Below, one piece after another: positions 9,207 through 17,697 of a stretch of 64,000 nucleotides of DNA (its first letter is position 1; each line of letters opens with the position of its first letter). The stretch is from a virus. The DNA lies in IMG/VR virus record IMGVR_UViG_3300042261_001312, positions 186,001 to 250,000 of that record; one strand, 5' to 3'. The translations under genes and the position numbers were made by a program. Under the pieces are notes generated by a model that was not told the DNA's origin, searched no databases, and was given only the letters and a program-made list of their open reading frames with translations.

Positions 9207-10079
9207 ATGTTTAAAGAAGTTAAAATATTAATTGAGAACATTAAAAAATTTCGCAATCTTTTAACTGAAGGCGTTGATCAGAATGATATCGTGGATTATA
9301 TTAATAATCACGAATACATTTATATTTATTATGCTGGTGATGAAACAAACAAAAGAGGGTATCGAACAATAAGACCGTATGTTCTTGGCACGTCGAAAGT
9401 AAATGGTAATTTATTGTTAAGGGCATGGCAAGACAGAGGTAAAAGCGAAACCTTTGGAAATAGACCAACACGTCCTGACAGTGAAGAACACGATTATTGG
9501 ATGACCGAGAATGGTCAAGTACCCGGGTGGCGAATGTTCCGTGTGGATAAAATTGAAAAAGTATATCCCACAGGGAAAAGATTTGTCAAAACTGATGGTA
9601 CTGTAATGATACCACCGAAATATAAAGAAGGTTCTGATAAAAATATGGCTTCAATAATCGCTTATGTTTCAAGTAAAAAAGAACCTGTCGAACCAGAAGG
9701 AGTACCAACTACAACTGGTGTGACCAAAGTTAGTAAATGGGCGAATTTTACACATGGTAATAAAAACAATCGTACAATAACTGCAAGAGATGTTACTAAT
9801 TTGAGCAATATTGCAAGCAGGGTTTATAAAAAATCTAAAGGTAGTTTTTTGGTTGCCATTAACAATAATAATGATTTTGAGATTATTGATGTTAGAGACA
9901 AAGATAAAGTTCCAAAAGAAGCAATTGTTGGCAGTTTACCACATCTATTAGATACTTTGGTTAAAAAAGAAGCACCTGATAAGTTCTTCAATGACACAAA
10001 AAATAAATTACAAGGCGAATTAAAAGAATCAAAAATTCCTACAATTCCATTCGAAAGAAAGACTTTTTTCAAACAATAA
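9207..10079 (+). CDS. WYL-domain-like protein with possible N-terminal capsid-targeting peptide
   Basis: Residues about 30-115 resemble a WYL-type SH3-like domain: YIYYAGDE, RTIRPYVLG, a Gly-Asn-Leu-Leu-Leu-Arg-Ala strand, and VPGWRMFRVDKIEKV before a Pro-rich linker. WYL domains bind ligands or nucleic acids in regulators of phage and defence systems. The N-terminus is a short amphipathic helix followed by NLLTEG, with L-T-E at 19-21. This resembles the removable capsid-targeting peptides of T4 internal proteins. The C-terminal ~120 residues (from about 175) form a second domain I do not recognise. No HTH is present, unlike bacterial WYL repressors. Confidence 0.65.
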   Translation: MFKEVKILIENIKKFRNLLTEGVDQNDIVDYINNHEYIYIYYAGDETNKRGYRTIRPYVLGTSKVNGNLLLRAWQDRGKSETFGNRPTRPDSEEHDYWMTENGQVPGWRMFRVDKIEKVYPTGKRFVKTDGTVMIPPKYKEGSDKNMASIIAYVSSKKEPVEPEGVPTTTGVTKVSKWANFTHGNKNNRTITARDVTNLSNIASRVYKKSKGSFLVAINNNNDFEIIDVRDKDKVPKEAIVGSLPHLLDTLVKKEAPDKFFNDTKNKLQGELKESKIPTIPFERKTFFKQ

Positions 10080-10080
10080 T

Positions 10081-10089
10081 GTATTTATA
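10081..10089 (+). promoter_or_regulatory. Putative late promoter motif GTATTTATA
   Basis: Exact motif directly after the WYL-like gene; 22 nt separate it from the ATG at 10112. Confidence 0.62.
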
Positions 10090-10111
10090 AAAAATAATAA
10101 TATTTTATAAA

Positions 10112-10774
10112 ATGGCTAAAAATATAAATTTAAATAAACTCAGGGATGAAATTGAAACCCGCAAGGGAGAAAGAAACATGGTTTCATCCAAATTAGGTGA
10201 AACTGTTGGTGCTGGTCTTGCACCCAAAGATGTATTTTTAAATGGTTTGTTGGAATCGTTACATACTGGTAGAGAAACTGCATCAAGCAGTTTAATAAAA
10301 ACTGTTGACAATCAAGTTTCAATTAAAAAGGGTGAATCTGCTAAATTACAAATTAGCGAATCAGTACCTACTCAACAAAGAACTCCGATTCCAGTACCAA
10401 GAGAAAATTACGATATGTCTCCTGAGAGAGATGAGCAATTATATCGTGACTTGGAAGTCAGGAGAAAACAAACATTGGCTGAATCCATTGAAGGATATTC
10501 AAAAATTCCGCAAGTAGGTGCACCAATGAGCAATGGAGTACCACAACAAATTAATGAAGCATATTTAACCGAAAATGTAAAGAAAATTGTAAATAATTAC
10601 TTGATCGAAAATTTCGGTCCTGTCGTTGAGGAAGCAATAAAAAGTACAATTCTTGAAATGTACGCAGTGGAAAGAATTAAAGAAGTTCTGCATGAAAACA
10701 AAGATTTAGTGAAAACAATTGTCTATGAGACGATTCGAGAACTTCAATCAAAAAACAAGAATAAAGCGCAATAA
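10112..10774 (+). CDS. Hypothetical protein, 220 aa
   Basis: No family recognised. The first ~130 residues are hydrophilic and Pro/Ser/Gln-rich, probably extended. The last ~85 residues (from INEAYLTENVKK) are predicted to be helical and end in a Lys/Asn-rich tail. The junction between the two parts carries I-N-E and L-T-E tripeptides. It has its own late motif upstream, and its stop codon lies inside the 5' arm of a strong terminator, so it is a one-gene transcription unit. The disordered-plus-helical layout would suit a head-core or packaged protein; this is inference. Confidence 0.75.
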   Translation: MAKNINLNKLRDEIETRKGERNMVSSKLGETVGAGLAPKDVFLNGLLESLHTGRETASSSLIKTVDNQVSIKKGESAKLQISESVPTQQRTPIPVPRENYDMSPERDEQLYRDLEVRRKQTLAESIEGYSKIPQVGAPMSNGVPQQINEAYLTENVKKIVNNYLIENFGPVVEEAIKSTILEMYAVERIKEVLHENKDLVKTIVYETIRELQSKNKNKAQ

Positions 10775-10792
10775 GAATTGCGCTTTTTTTTT
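10763..10792 (+). terminator. Rho-independent terminator
   Basis: Perfect 10-bp stem (AAAGCGCAAT at 10763-10772, ATTGCGCTTT at 10777-10786) with a 4-nt loop and a run of T to 10792. The stop codon of the preceding gene overlaps the stem. Confidence 0.92.
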
Positions 10793-10804
10793 ATAGTTAA
10801 TTCT

Positions 10805-10813
10805 GTATTTATG
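10805..10813 (+). promoter_or_regulatory. Putative late promoter motif GTATTTATG
   Basis: One mismatch at the last base. It lies between the terminator and the kinase-fold gene, 23 nt before the ATG at 10837. Confidence 0.62.
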
Positions 10814-10836
10814 GATATACTATAATTATTTAAAAC

Positions 10837-13800
10837 ATGACATACAACGAATTCTTACAGAATTTCTTACCTGAATTTTCTAAAATCAAATCATATAAAG
10901 GCAGAATTGAATATGCTAATCAGTATCTAACCAAACTAGGTAGTGGTAGTGGTAGAGTTGTTTATGATATTGACGGAACAAAAGTTTTTAAAGTCGCAAA
11001 AAATACTAAAGGAGTTGCACAAAATGAGGTTGAATCAAGTATTGGTAGAGATTATTATACTCAAGATTTGGTCACTGAAGTATTTGAATCTGCAGATGAT
11101 GATAGTTGGATTATTGCAGAAAAAGCAAAAAAAGTTTCGGAAAAAAGAATCATTCAACTAACTGGTATTCCAAATTTAAGTGAATTATATTATTATCTCA
11201 GAAATAACGAACTTCGTAATAAAGGAAGTAGAGGTATACATCATCAAGATGATGATATTGTTGAGCAGTTAAATGAAAATGAATTTGCAGCAAATATTCT
11301 CGATTTTATTATAAATTATAATCAAAGTGCTGGTGATTTGGGTAGATATAGTAGTTATGGTGAAGTAGTGCGTAATGGGCAATCTCAAATAGTAATAACT
11401 GATTATGGATTAAATGATGAAGTATATCAGACACACTACACACGAAAAGATAAGCAACCATATCGCATGTATGAATTATTCAATCATGCTGACGGAAATG
11501 ATGATGATCTCTCATACGTTGATGATGGTGATATTATAAGACATGGCATGTGGGCATTAATTCCTTATGGTGTTGGGGATGGTACTGATACAATTAATGA
11601 AGATTTTATTAACTTTGTTTCGAATAGAGATAATTATCCATCAAGACCATTGACGGTAATGCCATATTTAATGGAAGTTTTCCATGAATGTGTAAATAAT
11701 CTCGAAGAAGTATTAAATAAGGTTGAGGATAAGAAGAAGTTTTATATTAATTTATTAAAACTTCAAGAATATTTGATTGAACAGAAATTTTATGATAGAG
11801 AACCATTAAAATTATATGAAGGTGAAATGATGGACGAAAAATACGATGTTAATACTGCTGAAGCAATAGCAAAAAAAATTGCTGAAAAGTACGGATTTAA
11901 GAAATTAGAATATATTGGTGGTGGTAATTTTGGAGTTGCTTATGATGTTGGTGAAAATAAAGTATTGAAAATAACCAGCGATAGAACAGAAGCAAATGAA
12001 AATCTTAAATTAAAAGGCAAACCATTGCAATATATTGCAGAGCCATATGAAGTGATAAGAATTTCTCCAAAGACAACTCAAATACCTGAAACATATGCAA
12101 TTATATTGGAGAAATTACAAACAGATGTGAATGAATTTAGAAGGCTTATCGATAGAATGGAATTTGCCTTCAAGAGAATTATGGGTGTTGACTACTATGA
12201 TGTAATTTTACATTACACCGACCAAGAAGATTTTAGTGTGGATGAGGATAAGGTGAATGCATATATGAAAAGAAATCCACAAGATGCTGAATTCTTTTAT
12301 GGAATTATAAGGATTGCAGAAGAGTTGAAGAAATATGGTATTGAAAGCGTTGATTATATCAATCCCAGCAATCTTGGATATAAACAAAATGGTGCATTGG
12401 CGTTTTTTGATGTTGGGTTTGGTAGCGAATCACCTTCAAGTGAGAAACCAAGAAATTTTGAAATTGATGAAGATGGAAGTGCTAAATTTTCACAAGTTGA
12501 TTCAATTGGTCGTGATGATTTTCCAACATATGACCAAAATGATACGTCACCATTAACTGATAATAATATTCCAACAACTACTGATGAAGATTTGGAATAT
12601 CGACATGCAGATGATGCGACACAAGACGAATACATAATTGATGAAGATATGGAATTTGTCGGTGGTAGCGAAATGACCGATGACACACATGAATTGGATG
12701 AACGTATTCTATCAGCAATGAAAGGTAGTAGTACGGTTGATGTTAAGAAGAAATGTAGATTAGGCGGTTTGGGAAGTACAAGTGTTGCTTGTAATCAAGG
12801 TGACATTAAAAATTTGAAGATCAGATCATTAAAGGAAGATACAATAAGGCATAATGAAGATGTTTGGGCATGGGTATCTCCTGATAATAGATTAATTCGT
12901 GTTCCTAAACTAAATCATAAAGGATATATAATGAATGTCTATAGGAATTTTAGTTGGGATTACGATCAAGTGTTTGATAAAGCAATTGAAGATGGATGGG
13001 TCAGAGTTATTTACGAATATTTTCCAAAACAATATAAGTCTTCGTTGTCATTAAATGGCTATGATAAAGAACGTGTTATTTCTGTTTTTAAAGAAATGTT
13101 TTATAATTTGGTTAAATATGGAAATAATAATGTATATTTGGAGTATGAAAATCCAAAGGGGTATGATTCATTTAACATGGGTACTGCTGATGGAAAAGAA
13201 AAGATGAGTTCGATAATTGGCGAAGAATATCTAAATGAAGACGTTGTTCCAAATAGACGAAAATTTTGGGCATGGGTATCTCCTAACAATGAATTTATTG
13301 AAATACCTAAAATGGGGCATGTCGAATATATTGAAGATAAATATCCAAATTCTGATGATGTATATGCAGATGCAATTAGAGATGGTTGGGTTAGTGCGAT
13401 GTATTCTCATTATAATGATGGAGAAGGTAGTGAATTGTCATTGAATGGAATTGATAAAAATAGAGTGAAAGATGTTCTTAAAAATGTTTTTGGAAATTTG
13501 GTAAAAGGTGGAAATCTTTCAATATATATGGACTATGAAGATGGTACAATGAGTGATATTATTCATACACAAAATATGGATGGAAAAATGAAATTATTTG
13601 ACTTTCTTCGTGAAAATCTTGATGAAACAATTGAAGCATCAGATGCGTATAGTGACGGAGATGCGTTGCAGTCAATGATTGATGGCAAGAAAGATGTTGG
13701 ATTTATTCATTTTAAAGGTCACAGGAATGCAGAGGTGGGTAATAATTTAAAAAAACTTGCAATTGAAAATGGTTTTAAATTTATTCCTGTGGAGCAAGCA

Positions 13801-14130
13801 CATCATAATATTGACATGAATGTTGTTTATCGAGATACTCCAAGAGGTGAAAGAAATGCTAAGAGATTATACGATATTGCAATGAGTCATAATGGATATC
13901 TTGCTGATAAATCACCAGAAGAAGCGTGGGAAATTGGTAAGTTGTTAGATTATAGCGAACAATCGATAAAAGAATATATTAAAAGGAGATATGTTGATAA
14001 AACAGATGCTTATGGTAGAAAATATCCCGAAGATATGTTTCCTTCAGATATGGTTGTTGACCCAAAATATTATATGAATGAAGCAGAAATAATTATAAAT
14101 AATATTAAAGTGGCTAGATTATTAATGTAA
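10837..14130 (+). CDS. Giant protein with two tandem protein-kinase-fold domains and a duplicated domain
   Basis: The 1097-aa protein is modular. Kinase-like domain 1 (about 30-320) has a glycine loop LGSGSGR (34-40), a VFKVA lysine (Lys52), a catalytic-loop-like AGDLGRYSS (Asp167) and a DFG-like DYG (Asp189). Kinase-like domain 2 (about 340-550) has GGGNFG (361-366), VLKIT (Lys378), VDYINPSNLG (Asp506, close to the HRDLKPSN pattern) and FFDVG (Asp525). Then comes an acidic linker and two copies of an unknown ~134-aa domain starting at WAWVSP (677 and 811). A C-terminal domain contains two His-rich spots (HFKGH, QAHHN). The N-terminus MTYNEFLQNFLPE resembles a T4 capsid-targeting peptide. L-x-E tripeptides lie at 326-328, 665-667, 799-801 and 924-926, near domain borders. 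Confidence 0.72.
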   Translation: MTYNEFLQNFLPEFSKIKSYKGRIEYANQYLTKLGSGSGRVVYDIDGTKVFKVAKNTKGVAQNEVESSIGRDYYTQDLVTEVFESADDDSWIIAEKAKKVSEKRIIQLTGIPNLSELYYYLRNNELRNKGSRGIHHQDDDIVEQLNENEFAANILDFIINYNQSAGDLGRYSSYGEVVRNGQSQIVITDYGLNDEVYQTHYTRKDKQPYRMYELFNHADGNDDDLSYVDDGDIIRHGMWALIPYGVGDGTDTINEDFINFVSNRDNYPSRPLTVMPYLMEVFHECVNNLEEVLNKVEDKKKFYINLLKLQEYLIEQKFYDREPLKLYEGEMMDEKYDVNTAEAIAKKIAEKYGFKKLEYIGGGNFGVAYDVGENKVLKITSDRTEANENLKLKGKPLQYIAEPYEVIRISPKTTQIPETYAIILEKLQTDVNEFRRLIDRMEFAFKRIMGVDYYDVILHYTDQEDFSVDEDKVNAYMKRNPQDAEFFYGIIRIAEELKKYGIESVDYINPSNLGYKQNGALAFFDVGFGSESPSSEKPRNFEIDEDGSAKFSQVDSIGRDDFPTYDQNDTSPLTDNNIPTTTDEDLEYRHADDATQDEYIIDEDMEFVGGSEMTDDTHELDERILSAMKGSSTVDVKKKCRLGGLGSTSVACNQGDIKNLKIRSLKEDTIRHNEDVWAWVSPDNRLIRVPKLNHKGYIMNVYRNFSWDYDQVFDKAIEDGWVRVIYEYFPKQYKSSLSLNGYDKERVISVFKEMFYNLVKYGNNNVYLEYENPKGYDSFNMGTADGKEKMSSIIGEEYLNEDVVPNRRKFWAWVSPNNEFIEIPKMGHVEYIEDKYPNSDDVYADAIRDGWVSAMYSHYNDGEGSELSLNGIDKNRVKDVLKNVFGNLVKGGNLSIYMDYEDGTMSDIIHTQNMDGKMKLFDFLRENLDETIEASDAYSDGDALQSMIDGKKDVGFIHFKGHRNAEVGNNLKKLAIENGFKFIPVEQAHHNIDMNVVYRDTPRGERNAKRLYDIAMSHNGYLADKSPEEAWEIGKLLDYSEQSIKEYIKRRYVDKTDAYGRKYPEDMFPSDMVVDPKYYMNEAEIIINNIKVARLLM

Positions 14131-14157
14131 GTTTCGATTCTTTTCGTAGACGTGTTA

Positions 14158-14166
14158 GTATTTATA
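14158..14166 (+). promoter_or_regulatory. Putative late promoter motif GTATTTATA
   Basis: Exact motif 14 nt upstream of the LAGLIDADG endonuclease ATG at 14181. Confidence 0.62.
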
Positions 14167-14180
14167 TTAAAAACAATGCC

Positions 14181-15005
14181 ATGGGAAGACCAAGAATTTA
14201 TAGTTTAAATGAAAATTATTTTAATATTATTGATAGTAATGAAAAAGCATATATATTGGGATTTATTTATGCTGATGGTAGTGTATTTAGAAATTATTTG
14301 ACAATTGGATTATCAGATAAAGATGTTGAAATATTGGAACATATTAAAAAGTGTTTGGGATATGATGGAATTATTTATAAAAGATTTGATGCGAAAAAAA
14401 ATAAATCATATGTTATATTATCAGTAAGTTCGAAAAATATTGTAAAAACATTAATTGATTTGGGTGTTATTAATAATAAAACATATCTTTCAAAGGAATT
14501 CCCAACATACGAAAAAAAATACGAATGGGCGTTTTTGAGAGGATTTTTCGATGGAGACGGGTCAATATATTGCAATTTTCGTAATAATAATATTAAAACA
14601 ATTGAGTATACTGTATGTTTTTCTGGTAATTTATCTGTATTAAATCAGTTGAAAAAAATTTTATATGAATATAATATATCAAGTTCAAACATAAGACATA
14701 GACGTGAAAATGAAGAATCATGTATGTTGGAAATAAGGGGTAATAATAATATTGAAAAAATTTATGGTCTAATGTATGAAGATGATGGATTCTATTTAAA
14801 GAGAAAAAAAAATAAATTTAATGACTTTAATAATATGTTGACGACATTAACCAAAAGAAATTTATCTAATAAAATTATTGACGACATTCTTGAATATTAT
14901 AACATGAAAATAAAACAGTCTGAAATCGCAAACATTTTAAAAATACCCAAAAGTTCTGTGAGAACAGTAATTCAAAGATTAAGAAAAAATGGAAAAATTG
15001 TATGA
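14181..15005 (+). CDS. Free-standing LAGLIDADG homing endonuclease
   Basis: The 274-aa protein has two dodecapeptide motifs: AYILGFIYADGS (about residues 29-40) and AFLRGFFDGDGS (about 116-127). This is the single-chain, two-motif form that cuts DNA as a monomer, with the Asp residues at the motif ends as metal ligands. The C-terminal ~70 residues include a helix-turn-helix-like stretch (QSEIANILKIPKSSVRTVIQRL) that probably adds DNA contacts. The gene has its own late motif, and its 3' end overlaps the start of the tRNA nucleotidyltransferase gene by 17 nt, typical of an inserted mobile gene. Confidence 0.92.
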   Translation: MGRPRIYSLNENYFNIIDSNEKAYILGFIYADGSVFRNYLTIGLSDKDVEILEHIKKCLGYDGIIYKRFDAKKNKSYVILSVSSKNIVKTLIDLGVINNKTYLSKEFPTYEKKYEWAFLRGFFDGDGSIYCNFRNNNIKTIEYTVCFSGNLSVLNQLKKILYEYNISSSNIRHRRENEESCMLEIRGNNNIEKIYGLMYEDDGFYLKRKKNKFNDFNNMLTTLTKRNLSNKIIDDILEYYNMKIKQSEIANILKIPKSSVRTVIQRLRKNGKIV

Positions 15006-16578
15006 ATTTATTGAAAATTTAAGAAATAAACCTTTTATTAAAAATTTAATAGAAAGTGAATATAGTGTTTATGCCGTTGGCGGTGTTGTTAGGGATTTAA
15101 TATTAAATAAGCCGAATAAAGATATTGATTTGGTGGTTGGTAACATTGATATTGATGATTTGATTTTTGTTTTAAAAAAATTTGGAAAAGTTGATGTTGT
15201 TGGAAAATCGTTTGGGGTAATTAAATTCGTAGATTCTGATGGTACTGATTATGATATTGCACTTCCACGAAGAGATAAAAAAAATGACAATGGCGGTCAT
15301 CGTGGCTTTGATGTTCAATACGATAAAAATATCCCGATTGAGTCAGAATTAATTCGCAGGGACGCAAAGTTCAACGCAATGGCGATTAATATTAATACTG
15401 GTAAATTTATTGACCCTTTAGGCGGTTTAAATGACATCGAAAATAAAAGTATTTCTGCAGCAAATCCTGAAGCATTTAGTGATGACCCATTAAGAATGTT
15501 GCGCATGATTAGTTTCGCAAGTCGTTTTGGTTTCAATATTGAGCCAAAAACAATGCAAAAAATCATTCAAAATGCTGACAGAATAAAAGAAATTACACCT
15601 GAAAGAATCTTAACAGAATTCGATAAAATTGTTAAAAAAGGCAATATATTCTTGGGTGCAAAACTATTGGGTGCTACTGGTTTATATGAAGCAATATTTG
15701 GAGTACAGCCACAAATTGATATGTACAAATCCAAAAATCTATTCAATAATGCCAAGACAATGGGTGATTTTATTTATCTATTGACCAAAGATTCTCTTGA
15801 TAGTCCTGCTGAATTTTATAAAGATAAATTAAAAGGTGATAACGATACATATAAGGAATTGAAGGCATTGGAAACTGCATACAGCATGGATAGTACTAAT
15901 CCAATTGCAAGTAGATCAGTTGCCCATAATATGTATTTATATTCGCCGCAATCACTTAATAGTCAAATTGTTCCCGATAATGTAAAGAATGCAGCACAAG
16001 AATTACTAACAGGTAAATATCCTAAAACAACAACTGAATTGGCTGTTAATGGTACTGATTTGATGAATCTTGGATTAAAGGGTAAAGAGATTGGCGATAT
16101 GCAGAAATCATTATTGATTAAAGTTTATTCGGATAAAGTTAGAAATAATAAAGAAGAATTATTATCTTTGGCAGGTGGTAATAATACATTAACTGAAGAT
16201 ATGAATGTTCTTTACAGTGCAGTTGTTCTTGACGAACAATCACACGATAAATTGGTAAAAGTTTTTAGGATGATGATTCCTGAAGGCTGGGAAATAATTG
16301 CGCATCATATGACAATTAATATGGGTGCGATAAAACCTGAGTTTCAAGATGATTTGGGTGATAAAATAAATTTATCAGTAATTGATTATGCTATTGATGA
16401 TAAAGTTATGGCAGTTGGTGTTGAAGGATATCCAACAATGAATGCCAAACCACATATAACAATTGCTGTTAATAGAAGTGCTGGTGGTAAACCAGTAATG
16501 TCGAATAATTTAACTGATTGGAAAGAAATTAAATTTAAATTGGAATTAACTGGAATTGTAACTGAAATTAAAAGATAA
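14989..16578 (+). CDS. tRNA CCA-adding-type nucleotidyltransferase fused to a 2H phosphoesterase
   Basis: Residues about 20-235 match the class II polymerase beta/CCA-adding fold: AVGGVVRDLIL, then KDIDLVV with the catalytic Asp pair, RRDAKFNAMAI and the DDPLRMLRMISFASRFGF block. A helical middle follows. From about 405 the C-terminus is a 2H-type domain with two H-x-T signatures (His440/Thr442 in HHMTINMG, His489/Thr491 in PHITIAVN), which in that superfamily acts on 2',3'-cyclic phosphates and RNA ends. An L-T-E tripeptide (401-403) sits exactly between the two enzymes. The N-terminus MEKLYEFIENL is a short amphipathic segment. With the HAD_SAK-like gene nearby this suggests RNA or tRNA repair. 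The usual HD domain of bacterial CCA enzymes is not seen. Confidence 0.85.
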   Translation: MEKLYEFIENLRNKPFIKNLIESEYSVYAVGGVVRDLILNKPNKDIDLVVGNIDIDDLIFVLKKFGKVDVVGKSFGVIKFVDSDGTDYDIALPRRDKKNDNGGHRGFDVQYDKNIPIESELIRRDAKFNAMAININTGKFIDPLGGLNDIENKSISAANPEAFSDDPLRMLRMISFASRFGFNIEPKTMQKIIQNADRIKEITPERILTEFDKIVKKGNIFLGAKLLGATGLYEAIFGVQPQIDMYKSKNLFNNAKTMGDFIYLLTKDSLDSPAEFYKDKLKGDNDTYKELKALETAYSMDSTNPIASRSVAHNMYLYSPQSLNSQIVPDNVKNAAQELLTGKYPKTTTELAVNGTDLMNLGLKGKEIGDMQKSLLIKVYSDKVRNNKEELLSLAGGNNTLTEDMNVLYSAVVLDEQSHDKLVKVFRMMIPEGWEIIAHHMTINMGAIKPEFQDDLGDKINLSVIDYAIDDKVMAVGVEGYPTMNAKPHITIAVNRSAGGKPVMSNNLTDWKEIKFKLELTGIVTEIKR

Positions 16579-16583
16579 TTGAA

Positions 16584-17138
16584 GTGAGCGAATTTAAAGA
16601 AGCAAAAATTGCTGGTGATATTGGTGAAGAAGAAATATTGAAATTAATACAAAATCCTGATCACTATCTATATGATCCAGATGCTTATATTGATAATACA
16701 GGTAAAGCAAATAGTGATTGGGATATCGTAAGACCTCGTACAGGTAAAAATGTTGAAGTTAAAAATGATTTTAAATCAAAATTTACTGGAAATATACTTT
16801 TAGAGATTTTTATGAATGGTAAATTGTCTGCATTATCTGTAACGAAAGCCGAATATTGGGTGTTTATTACGGGGTATAGATATATCTGGATTAAACCTAT
16901 TGAAATATATCGTTTTCTTGAACAACATTTCGAATATGGTAGAACACCAATAACTGGTGATGGGGATACTAAAGAAAAATTAGCATATCTTGTTAGGCAT
17001 GACGTTTTGGTTATGCACATTTATAATAATTTAACCAAAGAACAGGGTTGGGTTGATATGATTGGTGAAAATGAGGTTATGTATTATGATAATTTTACTA
17101 AAACATTAAAAGATAAAGGAATAGAAACATATGATTAA
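16584..17138 (+). CDS. Putative PD-(D/E)XK-type nuclease, 184 aa
   Basis: The core reads SDWDIVRPRTGKNVEVKND, a D-(x)n-E-x-K signature of the PD-(D/E)XK nuclease fold (about residues 47-65), preceded by a helix with Glu residues (GDIGEEEIL) and followed by strands and the SVTKAEYWVFI segment typical of such folds. It probably cuts or processes DNA or RNA ends, but the substrate cannot be told. The start is a GTG, chosen because it lies 5 nt after the previous stop and no upstream ATG exists. It overlaps the HAD gene by 8 nt, so the two are co-translated. Confidence 0.68.
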   Translation: MSEFKEAKIAGDIGEEEILKLIQNPDHYLYDPDAYIDNTGKANSDWDIVRPRTGKNVEVKNDFKSKFTGNILLEIFMNGKLSALSVTKAEYWVFITGYRYIWIKPIEIYRFLEQHFEYGRTPITGDGDTKEKLAYLVRHDVLVMHIYNNLTKEQGWVDMIGENEVMYYDNFTKTLKDKGIETYD

Positions 17139-17697
17139 AAGATTAATAGCATTCGATTTTGATGGTACACTTTCCAATTCACCTGAACCACAGGAAGGTA
17201 TGCAAATTTGGAAAGAAAAAACTGGACAGGATTATCCACATAAAGGTTGGTGGGGTAGACCAGAAAGTCTTGACACAAACATATTTGATATACAATTGTT
17301 TGATGGTGTATTGAATTTATTGAAAATGGAAGACAAAGACCCTGAAGCGTATGTTATAATATTAACATCACGAAGGGAGAAATTACGTCCACAACTGGAA
17401 AAAATATTAGCAGATAATAAAGTGCATGTTGATAAAGTTGACATGAAAACTCTTGAAATATCAAAAGGTCAAAAAATTCTTGACTATATTAAAGAATTTC
17501 CTGATCTAAGAGAGATTGATGTATTTGACGATAGAGAATCGGATATTGAATCATATAAACAAATTCAGTCACAAATTCCTGAGAAAATAAATTTCAGAAT
17601 ATTTTGTGCGAATAATGGTCAACTACATTTAGTTGAAGGAAATAATAAACTAACCAACATAATAAACGAAGAACTCCTAAATCTATTCGTAACATGA
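17131..17697 (+). CDS. HAD-superfamily phosphatase (HAD_SAK-like, RNA-repair type)
   Basis: HAD motif I FDFDGTL is at residues 8-14, motif II ILTSR is mid-protein and motif IV VFDDRESD is near residue 131. The segment GWWGRPESLD between motifs I and II is a hallmark I associate with the HAD domain of so-called Swiss Army Knife RNA repair proteins. The role would be phosphate removal, possibly from RNA ends, which fits the neighbouring nucleotidyltransferase-2H fusion. It overlaps the genes on both sides (8 nt upstream, ATGA downstream), so it is in one operon with the nuclease-like gene and the CheY-like gene. Confidence 0.82.
   Translation: MIKRLIAFDFDGTLSNSPEPQEGMQIWKEKTGQDYPHKGWWGRPESLDTNIFDIQLFDGVLNLLKMEDKDPEAYVIILTSRREKLRPQLEKILADNKVHVDKVDMKTLEISKGQKILDYIKEFPDLREIDVFDDRESDIESYKQIQSQIPEKINFRIFCANNGQLHLVEGNNKLTNIINEELLNLFVT

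Noticed and set aside
12354-12686. Minus-strand 110-codon open frame inside the kinase-fold gene
   Set aside because: Antisense shadow with Ser-rich composition; the + frame has kinase-fold motifs in the same place.
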